From Chimonanthus salicifolius (taxonomy: Eukaryota; Streptophyta; Magnoliopsida; Laurales; Calycanthaceae), in NCBI GenBank assembly GCA_013350335.1, contig CM023534.1, positions 22,215,302-22,279,301 on the forward strand: DNA of 64,000 nucleotides. The letters are read 5' to 3'. The notes beneath the pieces are model-generated. The model was not told the DNA's origin, did not search any database, and was given only the letters and a program-made list of their open reading frames with translations. How positions within the stretch are numbered: the first letter of the stretch is position 1; each line of letters begins with the position of its first letter. Positions 22,001 to 32,170 of the stretch are shown here, piece by piece. Made by a program: the position numbers and the translations under genes.

Positions 22001-22440
22001 TTACATAAATCTAACTATGCCTGAACAAAGTTGACATCCTAGCCCAGACTTAGTGACTTTCCAAAGCGACAGATGGCAGTGGTCCATGTGAGGGAGTGAA
22101 AATAGCATTTCGTAAAGATAATATCTTGTTATCCACTCATTTTCATTCACCCGTATGGTAAACGCCCATGGATTATTCATGTCATACGAGGGAAGTTGCC
22201 AACAGGGGTTTTCTTCAGTACTCCCATTATCAGCATTTAAATTCATACCACCATTGATCAGACTCTCCTCACCATGGTTACAACGATTAGGATTTAATGA
22301 AGGTTCCAGAACAAAAATCCCCATCACTTCACTGACCCTCTTATCATCCATAATGGATAGATGACTAGCACATGATTCACTAACTAGAGACTCTATTCTA
22401 ACCAACCAATTGGTCGAATCGCATCTCTAAAGACTCATTT
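22001..22440 (-). CDS. Unidentified ORF in the LARD1 internal region
   Basis: An open minus-strand frame of at least 134 codons, ending at 22001. There is no clear ATG at its left boundary, and the frame may begin upstream near 22440. I recognise no domain. The composition is protein-like: acidic, with a tryptophan-rich stretch NPWAFTIRVNENEW, a Cys/His segment near the C-terminus, and no low complexity. It is the only long frame in the element and lies where an element-specific protein or gag leader could be. It may also be chance or a captured fragment. Comparing other copies of this element would decide. Confidence 0.3.
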
Positions 22441-22654
22441 TCACACAAAGACAAACCAAGATCAAACAAATATCACACAATAAATGCTCTATTAATAAAA
22501 AAAATTAAGCCTAGGACTCTAAATAGCTACTAATCTCTTCTACGGAAAATTATAAGTCTCCGATGAGAATTTAACCACAAGCACAACGAGGTAAGTTCCC
22601 AGGTAAGTGGGGGAGTACACTTATCCTCATACTGGAGCCTCTTTGTGACAGAAC

Positions 22655-22921
22655 TGTGAGACCCTGGTTCATTTGCGGGGCCCACGCTTGAGACCATGGA
22701 GCACCAGGCCCAGTTATAGTTAGGATGGAGCGCATGGCACTGGGTGTATGGGAAATGTCCCACATTGCCCAGTGAGGAGTGTATCCCTCTGTATGTAAGA
22801 GGTGTGCTCCCTCCCATAAACCACAAGGCCATTTGGGGGCTCCTCTTCGGTGGGGTCCTTAGAGCAAAGTCGTGTGGGCCCAAAGCGGGCAATATTGTGC
22901 TAGCCGGAACGGGTCGTTACA
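22655..22921 (+). repeat. Left LTR of TRIM
   Basis: 267 bp. It shares with the right LTR the blocks GGCCCACGC, GAGACCATGGAGC, CCCACATTGCCCAGTGAGGAG, GGGGGCTCCTCTTC and AGAGCAAAGTCGTG. No 5S rRNA-like box is visible, which argues against the Cassandra family. Confidence 0.88.
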
Positions 22922-22923
22922 AT

Positions 22924-22939
22924 TGGTATTCGAGCATGG
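22924..22939 (+). other. PBS of TRIM (Met tRNA type)
   Basis: TGGTATTCGAGCATGG, two bases after the LTR end. It is a slightly degraded form of TGGTATCAGAGC. Confidence 0.8.
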
Positions 22940-23018
22940 TTCAACTCTCAGACTGATAGTGTGGGTTGGTGAGTGTTTAGTCGAGCCGAGGGCGGCTCTA
23001 GTCTTAAGGGGGGTATAA

Positions 23019-23302
23019 TGTGAGACTTTGGCCCATTTGGGGGCCCACGCCTGAGACCATGGAGCTCCAAGGCCCATTTAAAATATAGCTAGGATGGAGC
23101 GTTTGGAGCTAGGCATGTGGGAGAAGTCCCACATTGCCCAGTGAGGAGTGTTTCCCTCTGTATATACGAGATATGCTCCCTCCCGTAAAGCATAAGGACT
23201 TTTGGGGGCTCCTCTTCAGTGGGGTCCTCAGAGCAAAGTCGTGCGGGACCGGGTGAGGGCCCAAAGCAGACAATATTATGCTGGCAGGAGCGGGTTGTTA
23301 CA
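23019..23302 (+). repeat. Right LTR of TRIM
   Basis: 284 bp, directly after the polypurine tract. It differs from the left LTR by small insertions, such as an extra GACCGGGTGAGG-like segment near 23248, and many substitutions, so the insertion is not recent. Confidence 0.88.
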
Positions 23303-24492
23303 AGAACTAGCCTTAGACACCGTGCTTGAAGCAAAACTTTTCACCATCGAACAAAGAATAAACTGAATCAAAGAAAGTCCTATTGAGCATGAACAACCCT
23401 AAAATAATGGTTCTAAATTAATTTTATTTTCCATGCATAAACCATGGTTTTACTAATTTTTTTGGTTTTTTTATTTTTTGTTAATGCAATCCTAAATCTA
23501 GTAATGCAAGATTCAAAACAAATATGCAAACAATAAGCAAACAAACTAAATTAATGCATGATACTAGCGACCTAATATCCATGCACAAATTTAAATATGC
23601 TATTTTTTTTATGCAAGAATAAATGCGAACACCCTAAATAATACTATATGAATGTATGAAAAATAAAAAATTTAAGAAAATGAGTTCAGGCACTTACCTT
23701 GGCCTGTGGTGCGTTCTGCAAGAAATTTTGAGTACGCACTTCAAAATCCTTGCAAAATTAAACACCCCAAAACCTAGTCGAAGATTCTAACTCACATAAA
23801 GAATACATGAAACCTAATCTAGATGTAATTTTCCTAAACTTATGACTATGGAAGGATTAAAATATTTAAAACGTAATTAAGACTTTTTAATTAAGTAGAT
23901 GCCATAAATAAATTTCTAAATCTAAACACCAGCAAATAAATGAATTAAACGCCATAATTAGATACCTTCCAAGTTTAGATGAAGTTCTAAAATTAGAAAC
24001 TTTTCCAAGGTTAGAAATTATCCAAAATTAAACATATTAAAACAATAAACAACTTTCTAAAAATAGATTTTTTCTAAAATTAGATGATTTTAAAATTTCT
24101 ATTGACAGAAGTTTTTAAATTTCCAAATTTAGAATGCTTTCCAAAATTAGAATATTCCTAAGATAAAGCATCTTTCCAAGATTAGAATAATCATAAAAAT
24201 CGAAACTAGCTGAATTTAGAAGATTTCCAAAAAAAGAAATTCCTAAATTCAACAAGGTTCTAGATTTAGAAAAATTTATAAGTCTAGACAAAAATTCCAA
24301 TATTTCTGCTATTTTACAAAAAGAACTTCTAATTTTAGGAAACCTTCTAGAATTAGAATTTTCTAAAAATAGAAACTTCCAATTTTAAAGAGTTGGCTAA
24401 ATTAGAAAATTCAAAAAATAGCAGTATTTCTAAAAGCACAAAATTTCCAAACATATATTTTGCAGTGTTCCTCGACTACGGCGTAAAAAACT
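23303..24492 (-). other. Leader of LARD1 (non-coding)
   Basis: AT-rich 5' untranslated region on the minus strand. In reverse complement it matches 61768 to about 62300 of LARD2 (shared GCAGGCCAAGGTAAGTGCCT and GTTCATGCATTA boxes). The run 24090-24420 is made of repeated (T)CCAAA(A)TTAGAA words. The degraded PBS lies next to the LTR at about 24467-24486. Confidence 0.55.
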
Positions 24493-26090
24493 TGTTGTAT
24501 GTTCTAAATTTATAACTCGCAAGCGAATAAACCATTTAATAGTATAGCGTATGATTGCAAGGTCAATCCCACAAGGAACATGCAAAGTATATGCAAAAAC
24601 AAATGTATGAAATTGAAATTGTGTAGTTTAAGAAAAATAAATCTTAGAAATAATCTAAATGTGAAAATCAAAATTCTTATTTTAGAAATATATTATTAGT
24701 TTAGAAACTCTTTAAATTTCTAAAACTAATCCAATAATGGAATCATCATCTAAAATTAAAATTTAACCATTATGGAATCTAACTTTCATGAAAAACACCC
24801 ATCTAGAAATTATAAACAACCCTTCCTCTCAATTAAAAAGAACAAAATTAAGATGCAAACACAATAATTCTAACCTATTTCCATCTTTGTAAAAGAATTG
24901 AATAAATAAAATAAACAAAAAAATAAAATATATAAATATGTACAAGTGGATAGAGTCAAGTATTCAAGCCCGCATCATGTCCCATATTCTGAATAAAATA
25001 AATTCACGACCTAGACTATGGAATTTACGTAAAAATCCAACTTCATTCAAGCCTTTCATCAAATTTAGTCCCCTAATTAATTGAACCTTAAATCTTAGAT
25101 TAATCTTGCTATTCTCCGATCTAAGATATTTCAAATGTTCAAAAGAACCTTAGACCTAGAATAACGATGCTAATTAAAGATCTAAAATGTGGCTGTCCAA
25201 ATTAATTACCAAAGGAGGAGTCAAGAACTAAACAGAATCAAACCATCGTAATAAAATTAAAAATTGGACTTTCTAATAATCTAAATAAATATGCCATAAA
25301 TTTATTCATGGGGAAAAAAAAGAATTACAAAATAGAGGAACTCGATTTGAAAATTTAAGAATTACAATGTATAAATTAAAAAATCACCAACCTGAAATCC
25401 CTTGTGAAATGCAAACTCTGCACAGTAATTTCTTGATTCTCTCCTCTCCTTCGCTCAATGTCAGCTCTATCTTTGCTCTGGTCGAATTTTACTGTGTCCC
25501 AAAACCCATATTTATTGTGTGAAGAGGTTGGGAATTAAGATGGAGAAACCAATGTGGGACTTTGGAGAATTCGTTTGTAGAGAATGGAATGCGTAGTTGG
25601 AGAAAAAAAATCTCCACTCAGAAAATCCATATCTATCTTGATTTCATGCCCATTTGAATGTATCCAACATTCATTGCATTATTCTTTCCAAAATTATTTC
25701 TATTTTTCTCCAAAAAACCAATTCTAATCTATTCCATATCTCGTTAGTCGAATGTTGCAGTGCATCATACAGATGTTACTTCGCTTGAATGAATTTAGGT
25801 TTTGGAAAGTTCCACTTATTGGACACTTGGCATTCACAACATGGCCCCCTCGAATTTAACTAAAAAATCCAATGAAAAATTCGAATCTATTGGGATTTGA
25901 TTTGATTTGGACTTGGATCAAAACTTGGGCTTTTATCTGGCCTGGTGGACTTTGACTCATGGACTTGAATTACAGGCTTGGACTTTAGGCTTCAGAATTG
26001 AACAATGGGCCCATTTCTGTGTATATAAAAATTTACCACATTTACAATTGAACACAGTCTAAAAAATATTATTACAGTAAAACAGTCTAC
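24493..26090 (-). repeat. 5' LTR of LARD1 (outer end truncated)
   Basis: Starts TGTTGTATG like its partner at 16948. It matches it as far as AAAAAATATTATTA near 26070, then the expected ATATTCATCA terminus is missing and G1 integrase begins. Confidence 0.7.
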
Positions 26091-26099
26091 AAAATATAC

Positions 26100-28270
26100 A
26101 TTAAAGGATAGTCTGATATATAAGGGTTCAATGTTGTGCATACCAAGAGACGTGGATCGATTGCTGTGAGTTTGAGAGGCTGATATTGCCAAAGTGGTAG
26201 GACATTTTGGAGTTGAGAAGACGCTGCTTAATCTATGTCGTTATGTCTTTTGGCCAAAAATTCAATAGGATATAGCATGTTACATCAAGGGATGTGTGTT
26301 ATGCAACATATCGAAGCCCTCAAATAGTGAGTTAGGACTGTACACACAATTACTAGTACATACAAGGCCTTGAGAAAGTATTTCGATAGATTTCTTAAGG
26401 TGATTGCCAAACGCCAAATCCAGCCATGACTACTTGTTTGTCATGTTGGATCGTTTTAGCAAGATGGTAGTACTCATTCAATGTAAGAAGACAGTGACAA
26501 GGGAGGCAACAACGAAGTTGTTCTTCGAACATGCATGGGAACATTTTTTATTTCCTACTTTGATTATCTCAGATCGGGGTAGTTGTTTCCTAAGTCATTT
26601 TTTGAGTTTTTTTGTGGGGAATGATGGACACTAAGCTGAAGTGGAGCACAACTTTTCATCCACAAATAGATGGACAAATAGAGGTTGTGAACATGATAAT
26701 GTTGCACCTCCTTCGAGGCTACAATTCCATGTGCCCAAAAACTTAGGATGAAAGCCTACCTTATTTGCAGTTTGGTTTCAATTGTGCTTTCCATGGTTCA
26801 ACCCAAAAGTCACCTTTCGAGGTTTGTTTGGATTACTTTCCTCAAAGTTCTTTTGATTTGACTTTCACCATTGGAGATAGTCAATTAGAAGGGGGATTTG
26901 ACTTTCACCATTGGAGATAGTCAATTAGAAGAAAAGGAAGAGGAGGACAGGGCTAGAGCTCAACGGGTTTTAGAACTGATTACCAAGGTGTATAAAGAAG
27001 TTGAATTAATAATTTTATGAGAATTAATGATTTTTATTAAATCTATATAAAATAAAAATAAAATTTTGTGAAACATAATTCTTAAATACTATTCATCAAT
27101 TAAAAAATAACAATATATCTTATAATAACATTATATAATTTCTATAGATTCCTTTTCATAATTATAATTTTAAAGAAGCACATGCATTCTAACAGTAAGA
27201 AGTAAGATAAAGAAAAAATATTTTTTACCTATTATTTTATGTCAAATCTTAAGAAATGAATAAAAAATATCAATACATCTTTTCATAAATTCATAATTTT
27301 TCCAACGTGAAATATATAACATAATAGTTGGGTGCTCTAAGAGGCTTAGACCATAAAAAAAAAAATCAGTGGCAGTCATTGTGGATGCAATGATTGAACC
27401 ATGTTGATTGGACGACCTTCATTATAAGATTTTACATGTCATTTTATTATCATCACTATCTTTGTTGTCGCCATGGTCATCGTCATCAAAACTTTCGTTA
27501 AATGGATAATTTGGATGGAAACTCTCAAGAGAGATTTTATCATTCAATTATTATGATATGTAAATAACTTAGATTCGATTCGCTATAGACTCTAATCATT
27601 ATTGTCATTGTGTGTTAAAATTTTGTTAATTTATAGTTACTTTTCAAAATATATTTCTCATTTTAATTCTGTTATAAAATATAAAATGAAAATTTTTGAG
27701 ATAAAAAAATCATTTAAAGTTATTAATTTTTAAAGAACTTAAAACATGACTTTATTAATTCAATTAACATAGACTATGCAATTTCTTTTAAATTCTATAT
27801 ATTTGAGTTCATTAAATATTAAAATTATATTTTAAAATATCTTTTCCTCTTAGGGTGAAGATGTGGTAAAAAGGGGTAAGGGTTTCCTGAAAACGTTCAT
27901 GGTTCAAATGATTTTCAAAAATGATGATGGAGGGGTAAAAATTTGAATTTTTACCCTTAACCCTCCACTTCCAAACACAACCCATATATGCAATGTACTC
28001 ATTCATCAATGCTGAGAACTTGAAGTTTTTTGAACCTTCTCTAGTTTATGAAGACTAAGACCAGGGCACTTGTTTGCCATCTATCGATGATTTGGGGTTG
28101 GAGTGAAAAGATCCACTGTTTGAAGATTGCATTCATGAGAAGAAAGTGACAGAGACTCGACGGCAAAAGTATGACTCTTTTCGTATCGGCAGGAAAGCAC
28201 AAGGGAACCAAAGCGTTCCCCCATATGCAATTTTAGATTTAGCAGGAGTTAAATCCTCTAAACAGGGGGA
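26100..28270 (+). pseudogene. Gypsy integrase of G1 (degraded, interrupted)
   Basis: Plus-strand integrase of a Ty3-gypsy polyprotein. Visible blocks are the HHCC zinc region and linker (GHFGVEKTLLNLCRYVFWPK and CYIKGCVLCNISKPSN, about 26195-26330) and the core with a YLFVMLDRFSKMVVLI block (the first catalytic aspartate), KLFFEH and IISDRGS (about 26404-26600). Further core motifs follow in shifted frames (26640-26880). After a ~1-kb insertion (26998-28005) the C-terminal block AENLKFFEPSLV resumes at about 28008 and runs to the polypurine tract. Many stops and frameshifts are present. A short direct duplication (GATTTGACTTTCACCATTGG, near 26857 and 26898) also interrupts it. Confidence 0.85.
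26998..28005 (-). mobile_element. AT-rich non-autonomous element in the G1 integrase
   Basis: Reverse-complement relative of the repeats at 1-2400. It shares TTCATAATTATAATTT, GCATTCTAACAGTAA and TTAATAATTTTATGA-type segments, and its right end reads TTACCCTTAACCCTCCACTTCCAAACACAA. It separates two parts of one integrase. Boundaries and target duplication are unclear, and about 80 integrase codons are missing around it. No gene is present; the open frame at 27812 is chance. Confidence 0.5.
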
Positions 28271-28274
28271 GCCA

Positions 28275-28787
28275 TGATCCAGGAGGATCTACATGCAGCA
28301 CAATCGCATAATCTGAGAACAAGTAACTCAAAATCTAAGAAAAAATCATTAAGTCGATCCATCAGTAGACTGAATGGCATTCAGTCGATCCATCACTCGA
28401 CACATCAGTCGACTAAAGACTGACTGTAAAATAGAGAAGTCTCTTATATATTCAGTCGATCTACCAGTCGACTGAAGACTGTCTGTAAACTCTCTAACTG
28501 AGCCATCAATATATAGGCAGTTAGCCGACTAATTGATCAACTGACATGCGTTAAGTGTCAATTATTGGCAGTTCTTATCAGTTTTCTTTTACTTTTCATG
28601 TAAAATGGACCGTTCCTCGCAGTTGGAACCAGTCCAGAGAGTCTGTACATGAATTTTTGGAGGAGAATAGAGAAAAAGAAACAAATGAGGAAGATTCTTC
28701 CCAAAAATCTTGTCTCTTGTCTCTCTCTCTCTCTCTCAATCTCTCTGACCCTTATACTTCCTCATTTTAGAATCCAATTACAGATCA
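28275..28787 (+). repeat. 3' LTR of G1
   Basis: 513 bp, TGATCCAGGA to ACAGATCA, preceded by polypurine AAACAGGGGGAGCCA. It contains CAGTCGACTGAA-type motifs (28350-28480), a TATA-like ATATATAGGCAG at about 28509, and a CT microsatellite at 28718-28745. Confidence 0.85.
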
Positions 28788-28792
28788 ATCGG

Positions 28793-30600
28793 AGATGCCG
28801 ACCTCGTGCACTATAACACCCAGCCACACCACTAGTGACAAACTCAGTAGGTCCAAATTTCCCGAGTTCAAGTTAGTCACTGGTACCTCAACTTGTGTCC
28901 TACTACGAGCGTCGCACCATCAAATCTCAAGTGTCATTCATGGCCAACTCATGAGTCACGTAATTGTGTTTGCTACGAGTGCTCCCCGCGCCATGAAATC
29001 TCAAGTGCCATGAACTGACAACTCACGAGTCGAGTAATCGTGTCTCGCTATAAGTGCCATCAAATCTCAAGTGCCATGCACTGCCAACTCATGAGTCAAG
29101 TAATTGTGTCTCTCTATGAGCACTCCTCGCGCCATTAAATCTCAAATATCACCTTGCACTACCATCTAATGAGCCACATGATCTGGCCTCGTTATGACTG
29201 CACCTCGAACCATCAAATCACAAGTGCCACCTTGCACTACCATCTCATGAGCCACATGATCTGGCCTCGCTATGAGTGTACCTTGCGTCATCAAATTACA
29301 AGTGCCACCTTGCACTACCATCTCATGAGCCACATGATCTGACCTCGCTACGAGCGCACCTTGCGTCATCAAATCTCACATGCCATGCACTACCAACTCG
29401 CGAGTCACATAATTGTGTCTCACTACGAGCGCGCCTCACACCATCAACTCATGGGTCACGTTCTTAGTTACCATACCAACAATAACCTCTCAATCAATCC
29501 CATACGACAAAACTCTCTGCCCCAAGGCAGTTTAACACAATCTAGGAAGTATAACATCTTGTACTCACACCTAGAGATCTAAGTACATATTCCCGTGCCC
29601 ATGCACTATGAGTCAAGTCCACTCACAGCTCCTAGTACCCATGCCATAGCAAGGGGAGTCTCTATCTCCTGATGTGGCCTAATAGTTATGCCGCACTCAC
29701 ACCCCGACCAAATACTAACTACATCAACTCATGCATGCCAATTACATCTACACATGTTGTCTTGATACTATAAACATCATAACAATATAGCATAGTAGGC
29801 AAGATATCATTAGGCGACGAAAGACAAGGGCACTCGGCAAGGGTAGGCAGACGCTGGAGAGGACAGAGAGAGAAAGGGGCGACTAATGTTGAAACAACGG
29901 TGGTAGAGGTAGCGGTGATCGGTTTTGCTTGAGAGGAGAGAGCGACGGCTAGAAGGGTTTGGAGAGAAGACAATGGAGGGAACAAAGAAACGATAGAGGG
30001 GGGGATCAAAAGGAAATGAGAGAGAGAGAGACAAAAGAAAAGGGAAACTAGGGATTCAAAAGGGGGGTTGGGGGTTTTATCTCACGCAGGTCGGGTTGGC
30101 AAGTATCAAGTGGGTTTAAGTCGGGTTGAAAGAGAGGGATGGGTAGCTTCGGGTTGGGTACGGATTTTTTAGTCGGGAGAAAATCAAGCCTCGCGATTAA
30201 AATGTTTAATTAACCAAAACAATTTATAAAACAAAGTTCTAGAATTTTGAAAATATAAATTTTATCCTAAGTGGAAATTAGATTTGGTTTTAAATGAAAT
30301 TTGGGATCTTTAAAGTTTTATCAAAATCACATTGTTCTATAACTCAACAAATTTTATTAAATTCTTTAGCAAAAATTAAAATTAAAATTTAAAATCTATA
30401 TGGAAATCAAATCCGAAATAACTTCTAAAAAGTAAAATAAAATAGAAAAATAAGAGAAACTTTACCAAAATGCCCTTTCAAGCTTCCGACTCAGATTATT
30501 AGCAATCTTGGAATCATTAGAGAGTCCACACGCTAACTAGTGCCACCAAAACCCCGTTAACCAACTAGGAAATCCACAAACCTCCTTAAAAATCCAAAAT
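28793..30600 (-). mobile_element. Probable right part of the decayed long LTR
   Basis: Non-coding sequence after G1 with a minisatellite (28935-29470) and a purine-rich stretch (29810-30060) like the transcribed leader of reversed gypsy LTRs. I assume it continues 15039-16137, but no terminus or duplication proves this. The open frames 28795-30034 follow the repeat and base composition and are not genes. Confidence 0.35.
28935..29470 (+). repeat. ~77-bp minisatellite, about seven units
   Basis: Units begin with CCAACTCATGAGTCA or CCATCTCATGAGCCACA at about 28940, 29017, 29083, 29160, 29239, 29317 and 29390. Each carries a CTACGAGCGC-type box and CATCAAATCTCA. The three units at 29160-29390 are the most alike, which indicates recent local amplification. 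Confidence 0.8.
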
Positions 30601-30868
30601 ATTAGGTTAGGTCATTAAACCCAAGTTTGCCAAATTTGTGTTATGGAATATCAAAGTGTAGACCATAGTAAAAAAAAGCTAAAAGATACACATTTGGGAT
30701 ATAAAAACAAAGGAAACGATTTATTGACGTTGTGCCCATTTTTTTATCCTCATCAGATGTCTGCTTCTCTTCACATGTTCTCACCAATCGATTCTAAAAG
30801 CAAGCCCAAATCGAGTTATTTTTCGTGAGAATCTCATCGGTAGTTGGAGGGAAAGGAAGGAGAATCAA

Positions 30869-32170
30869 ATGGCCAATGAGGAAGAATCTGGAGATTCGAT
30901 CATCAAGGAGAAGGAAACAGTAGATGCATCCTCTCAGAATGTTGGATCCAATGCGCCAATTTCTACTAAGAAGGCATACTTGGATGACAAATGGGTGAAT
31001 TCAATCAAAGAAAGACTACCCGAAGAGTTATCCCCCAGCCTTTCATGCTCCATCTACAGAGTTCCCCACAACCTCCGTCGATTAAACGAACACGCCTACA
31101 TCCCTCAAGTTGTCTCAGTTGGTCCTCTACACCATGGTGAAGAAAGACTGCAAGCTATGGAGGAACACAAATGGAGGTATCTCAATTCTATCCTCAGCCG
31201 GAAACAAATCAAAGAAGGCAACCTCTTGGAGCATCTCTTGTTGACAGTTAAGCTGCTGGAGGAAAGAGCCCGGTCATATTACTCAGAGCAAATCAACCTC
31301 GACAGCAATTCATTTGTCGAGATGATGGTACTCGATGGTTGCTTCATCATTGAACTCTTTGCAAGTGCATACGGTTGTGTATGGAGTGAAGGTACAGAAG
31401 ATCCCATCTTAAAGTTGGAGATACATAGAGGAATAGTTTTTGACTTGCTCAAATTGGAAAACCAAATTCCTTTCATCATTCTCCGACATCTATATGATGT
31501 GCTGAATTTTCCAGGACCCAGTCTTGAAGAAATTGCGTTTGCCTTCTTTAATTTCTTCCAACCAAATTACAAAAAGGCAAATCGTCCCAATCATTATGTA
31601 TGGCACTTACTACATCTTCTACACCTTGGTCTCCTTCCCCATGAAGTGGAGATTTTAGAAATGGGCAACGCCAACATGATCCAGCCAATATCAGTATTAC
31701 AAAACAGAGGAATGAAGTTGGAGATGAGGAACACAGATAGCTTCTTTGATATAAACTTTCAGAAGGACAAAGGGGTGATCCAAATTCCACTTCTAACCAT
31801 TGAAGAAAACACAAAGCTCATATTCTTGAATCTTGTTGCCCTTGAACAGTGCTATGTCTATAGCAACTTTTACTTGACAGCATACATTACCTTCATGAAT
31901 TGCCTCATCAAATCCGCAGAGGATGTTAGATTTCTGTGTGAAAATGGAATTATTGACAACAATTTGGGCAGCAATGAAGAAGTGTCCGATTTCATCAATG
32001 CGATCAAGAGCGATATAGCCGTTTCTAGAGAGGATTTCTATCTTGTTAATGTTTTCAATGATATCAATCGGTATCCAGAGACTGCAGGGCAAGTGCAGAG
32101 GACAAAGTTGAAGCGCAATTTCTTGCTACGGGTTTTCCCTTCCATTTCAAATTCACACATTACCCACTAA
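30869..32170 (+). CDS. DUF247 (UPF0481) family protein, lacking the C-terminal anchor
   Basis: A single uninterrupted 433-codon frame with its ATG in good context (CAAATGGCC). It begins with a ~38-residue acidic leader. The DUF247 domain then starts with the SIYRVPHNLRRLNEHAYIPQ and VVSVGPLHHGEE signatures (residues ~60-95). It continues with VEMMVLDGCFIIELF (~150-165), LKLENQIPFIILRHLYDVL (~190-210) and IPLLTIEENTKLIFLNLVALEQC (~310-333). DUF247 proteins are plant-specific and usually end in a hydrophobic membrane segment after a conserved YF..PW motif. Here the protein stops after KLKRNFLLRV plus about 12 unrelated residues, with no membrane helix. Two DUF247 genes are known as grass self-incompatibility determinants; most members have no known biochemical function. 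It is intact apart from the C-terminus and is the only host-type gene here that could be expressed. Confidence 0.93.
   Translation: MANEEESGDSIIKEKETVDASSQNVGSNAPISTKKAYLDDKWVNSIKERLPEELSPSLSCSIYRVPHNLRRLNEHAYIPQVVSVGPLHHGEERLQAMEEHKWRYLNSILSRKQIKEGNLLEHLLLTVKLLEERARSYYSEQINLDSNSFVEMMVLDGCFIIELFASAYGCVWSEGTEDPILKLEIHRGIVFDLLKLENQIPFIILRHLYDVLNFPGPSLEEIAFAFFNFFQPNYKKANRPNHYVWHLLHLLHLGLLPHEVEILEMGNANMIQPISVLQNRGMKLEMRNTDSFFDINFQKDKGVIQIPLLTIEENTKLIFLNLVALEQCYVYSNFYLTAYITFMNCLIKSAEDVRFLCENGIIDNNLGSNEEVSDFINAIKSDIAVSREDFYLVNVFNDINRYPETAGQVQRTKLKRNFLLRVFPSISNSHITH

Larger units (their letters stand above)
22655..23302 (+). mobile_element. TRIM (miniature LTR retrotransposon) inside LARD1
   Basis: A complete 648-bp terminal-repeat retrotransposon in miniature. 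It has a left LTR 22655-22921, a PBS (22924-22939), a 97-bp internal region, a polypurine tract TAAGGGGGGTA (about 23005-23015) and a right LTR 23019-23302. Both LTRs run TGTGAGAC to GTTACA. A perfect target duplication AGAAC flanks it (22650-22654 and 23303-23307). It has no coding capacity, as usual for TRIMs; open frames over it are shadows. Confidence 0.9.
16948..26090 (-). mobile_element. LARD1: large non-coding LTR element nested in G1
   Basis: Minus-strand LTR element. On the plus strand it has a 3' LTR (16948-18432), a reversed polypurine tract (TACTCCCAAACTT, about 18435), a non-coding internal region and a degraded reversed PBS (about 24467-24486). It ends with a 5' LTR (24493 to about 26090) whose outer end is truncated. 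Subtracting two younger insertions leaves about 6.8 kb with no gag or pol, which fits a LARD. The PBS in the better preserved relative at 61750 matches tRNA-Asp, as in some Athila-like gypsy elements, so a gypsy parent is likely. Confidence 0.65.
16138..28787 (+). mobile_element. Gypsy element G1, split by a nested LARD-like element
   Basis: Plus-strand Ty3-gypsy element. It has a 5' LTR (16138-16696), a Met-tRNA-like PBS (about 16698) and the start of the gag region up to about 16947. A long minus-strand insertion follows, then the integrase from about 26100, a polypurine tract (about 28262-28274) and a 3' LTR (28275-28787). Gag, protease, RT and RNase H between the two parts are missing, so a deletion accompanied or followed the nested insertion. 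The flanks AATGG and ATCGG agree at only three of five bases, as expected for an old copy. The family is the same as G3 at 5874. Confidence 0.7.

Noticed and set aside
22655..23302. Cassandra-type TRIM carrying a 5S rRNA-like sequence, or protein genes on either strand
   Set aside because: No 5S internal control boxes were recognised in the LTRs, and the open frames occur on both strands of both LTRs as shadows.
16133..28792. A convincing TSD for G1
   Set aside because: The flanks AATGG and ATCGG match at only three of five positions, so I do not use them as evidence of the insertion boundaries.
28935..29470. CRISPR-like array
   Set aside because: The units are contiguous 77-bp tandem repeats without unique spacers, in plant DNA.
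31279..32092. Minus-strand ORFs opposite the DUF247 gene
   Set aside because: These are antisense shadows of a well-supported coding frame.
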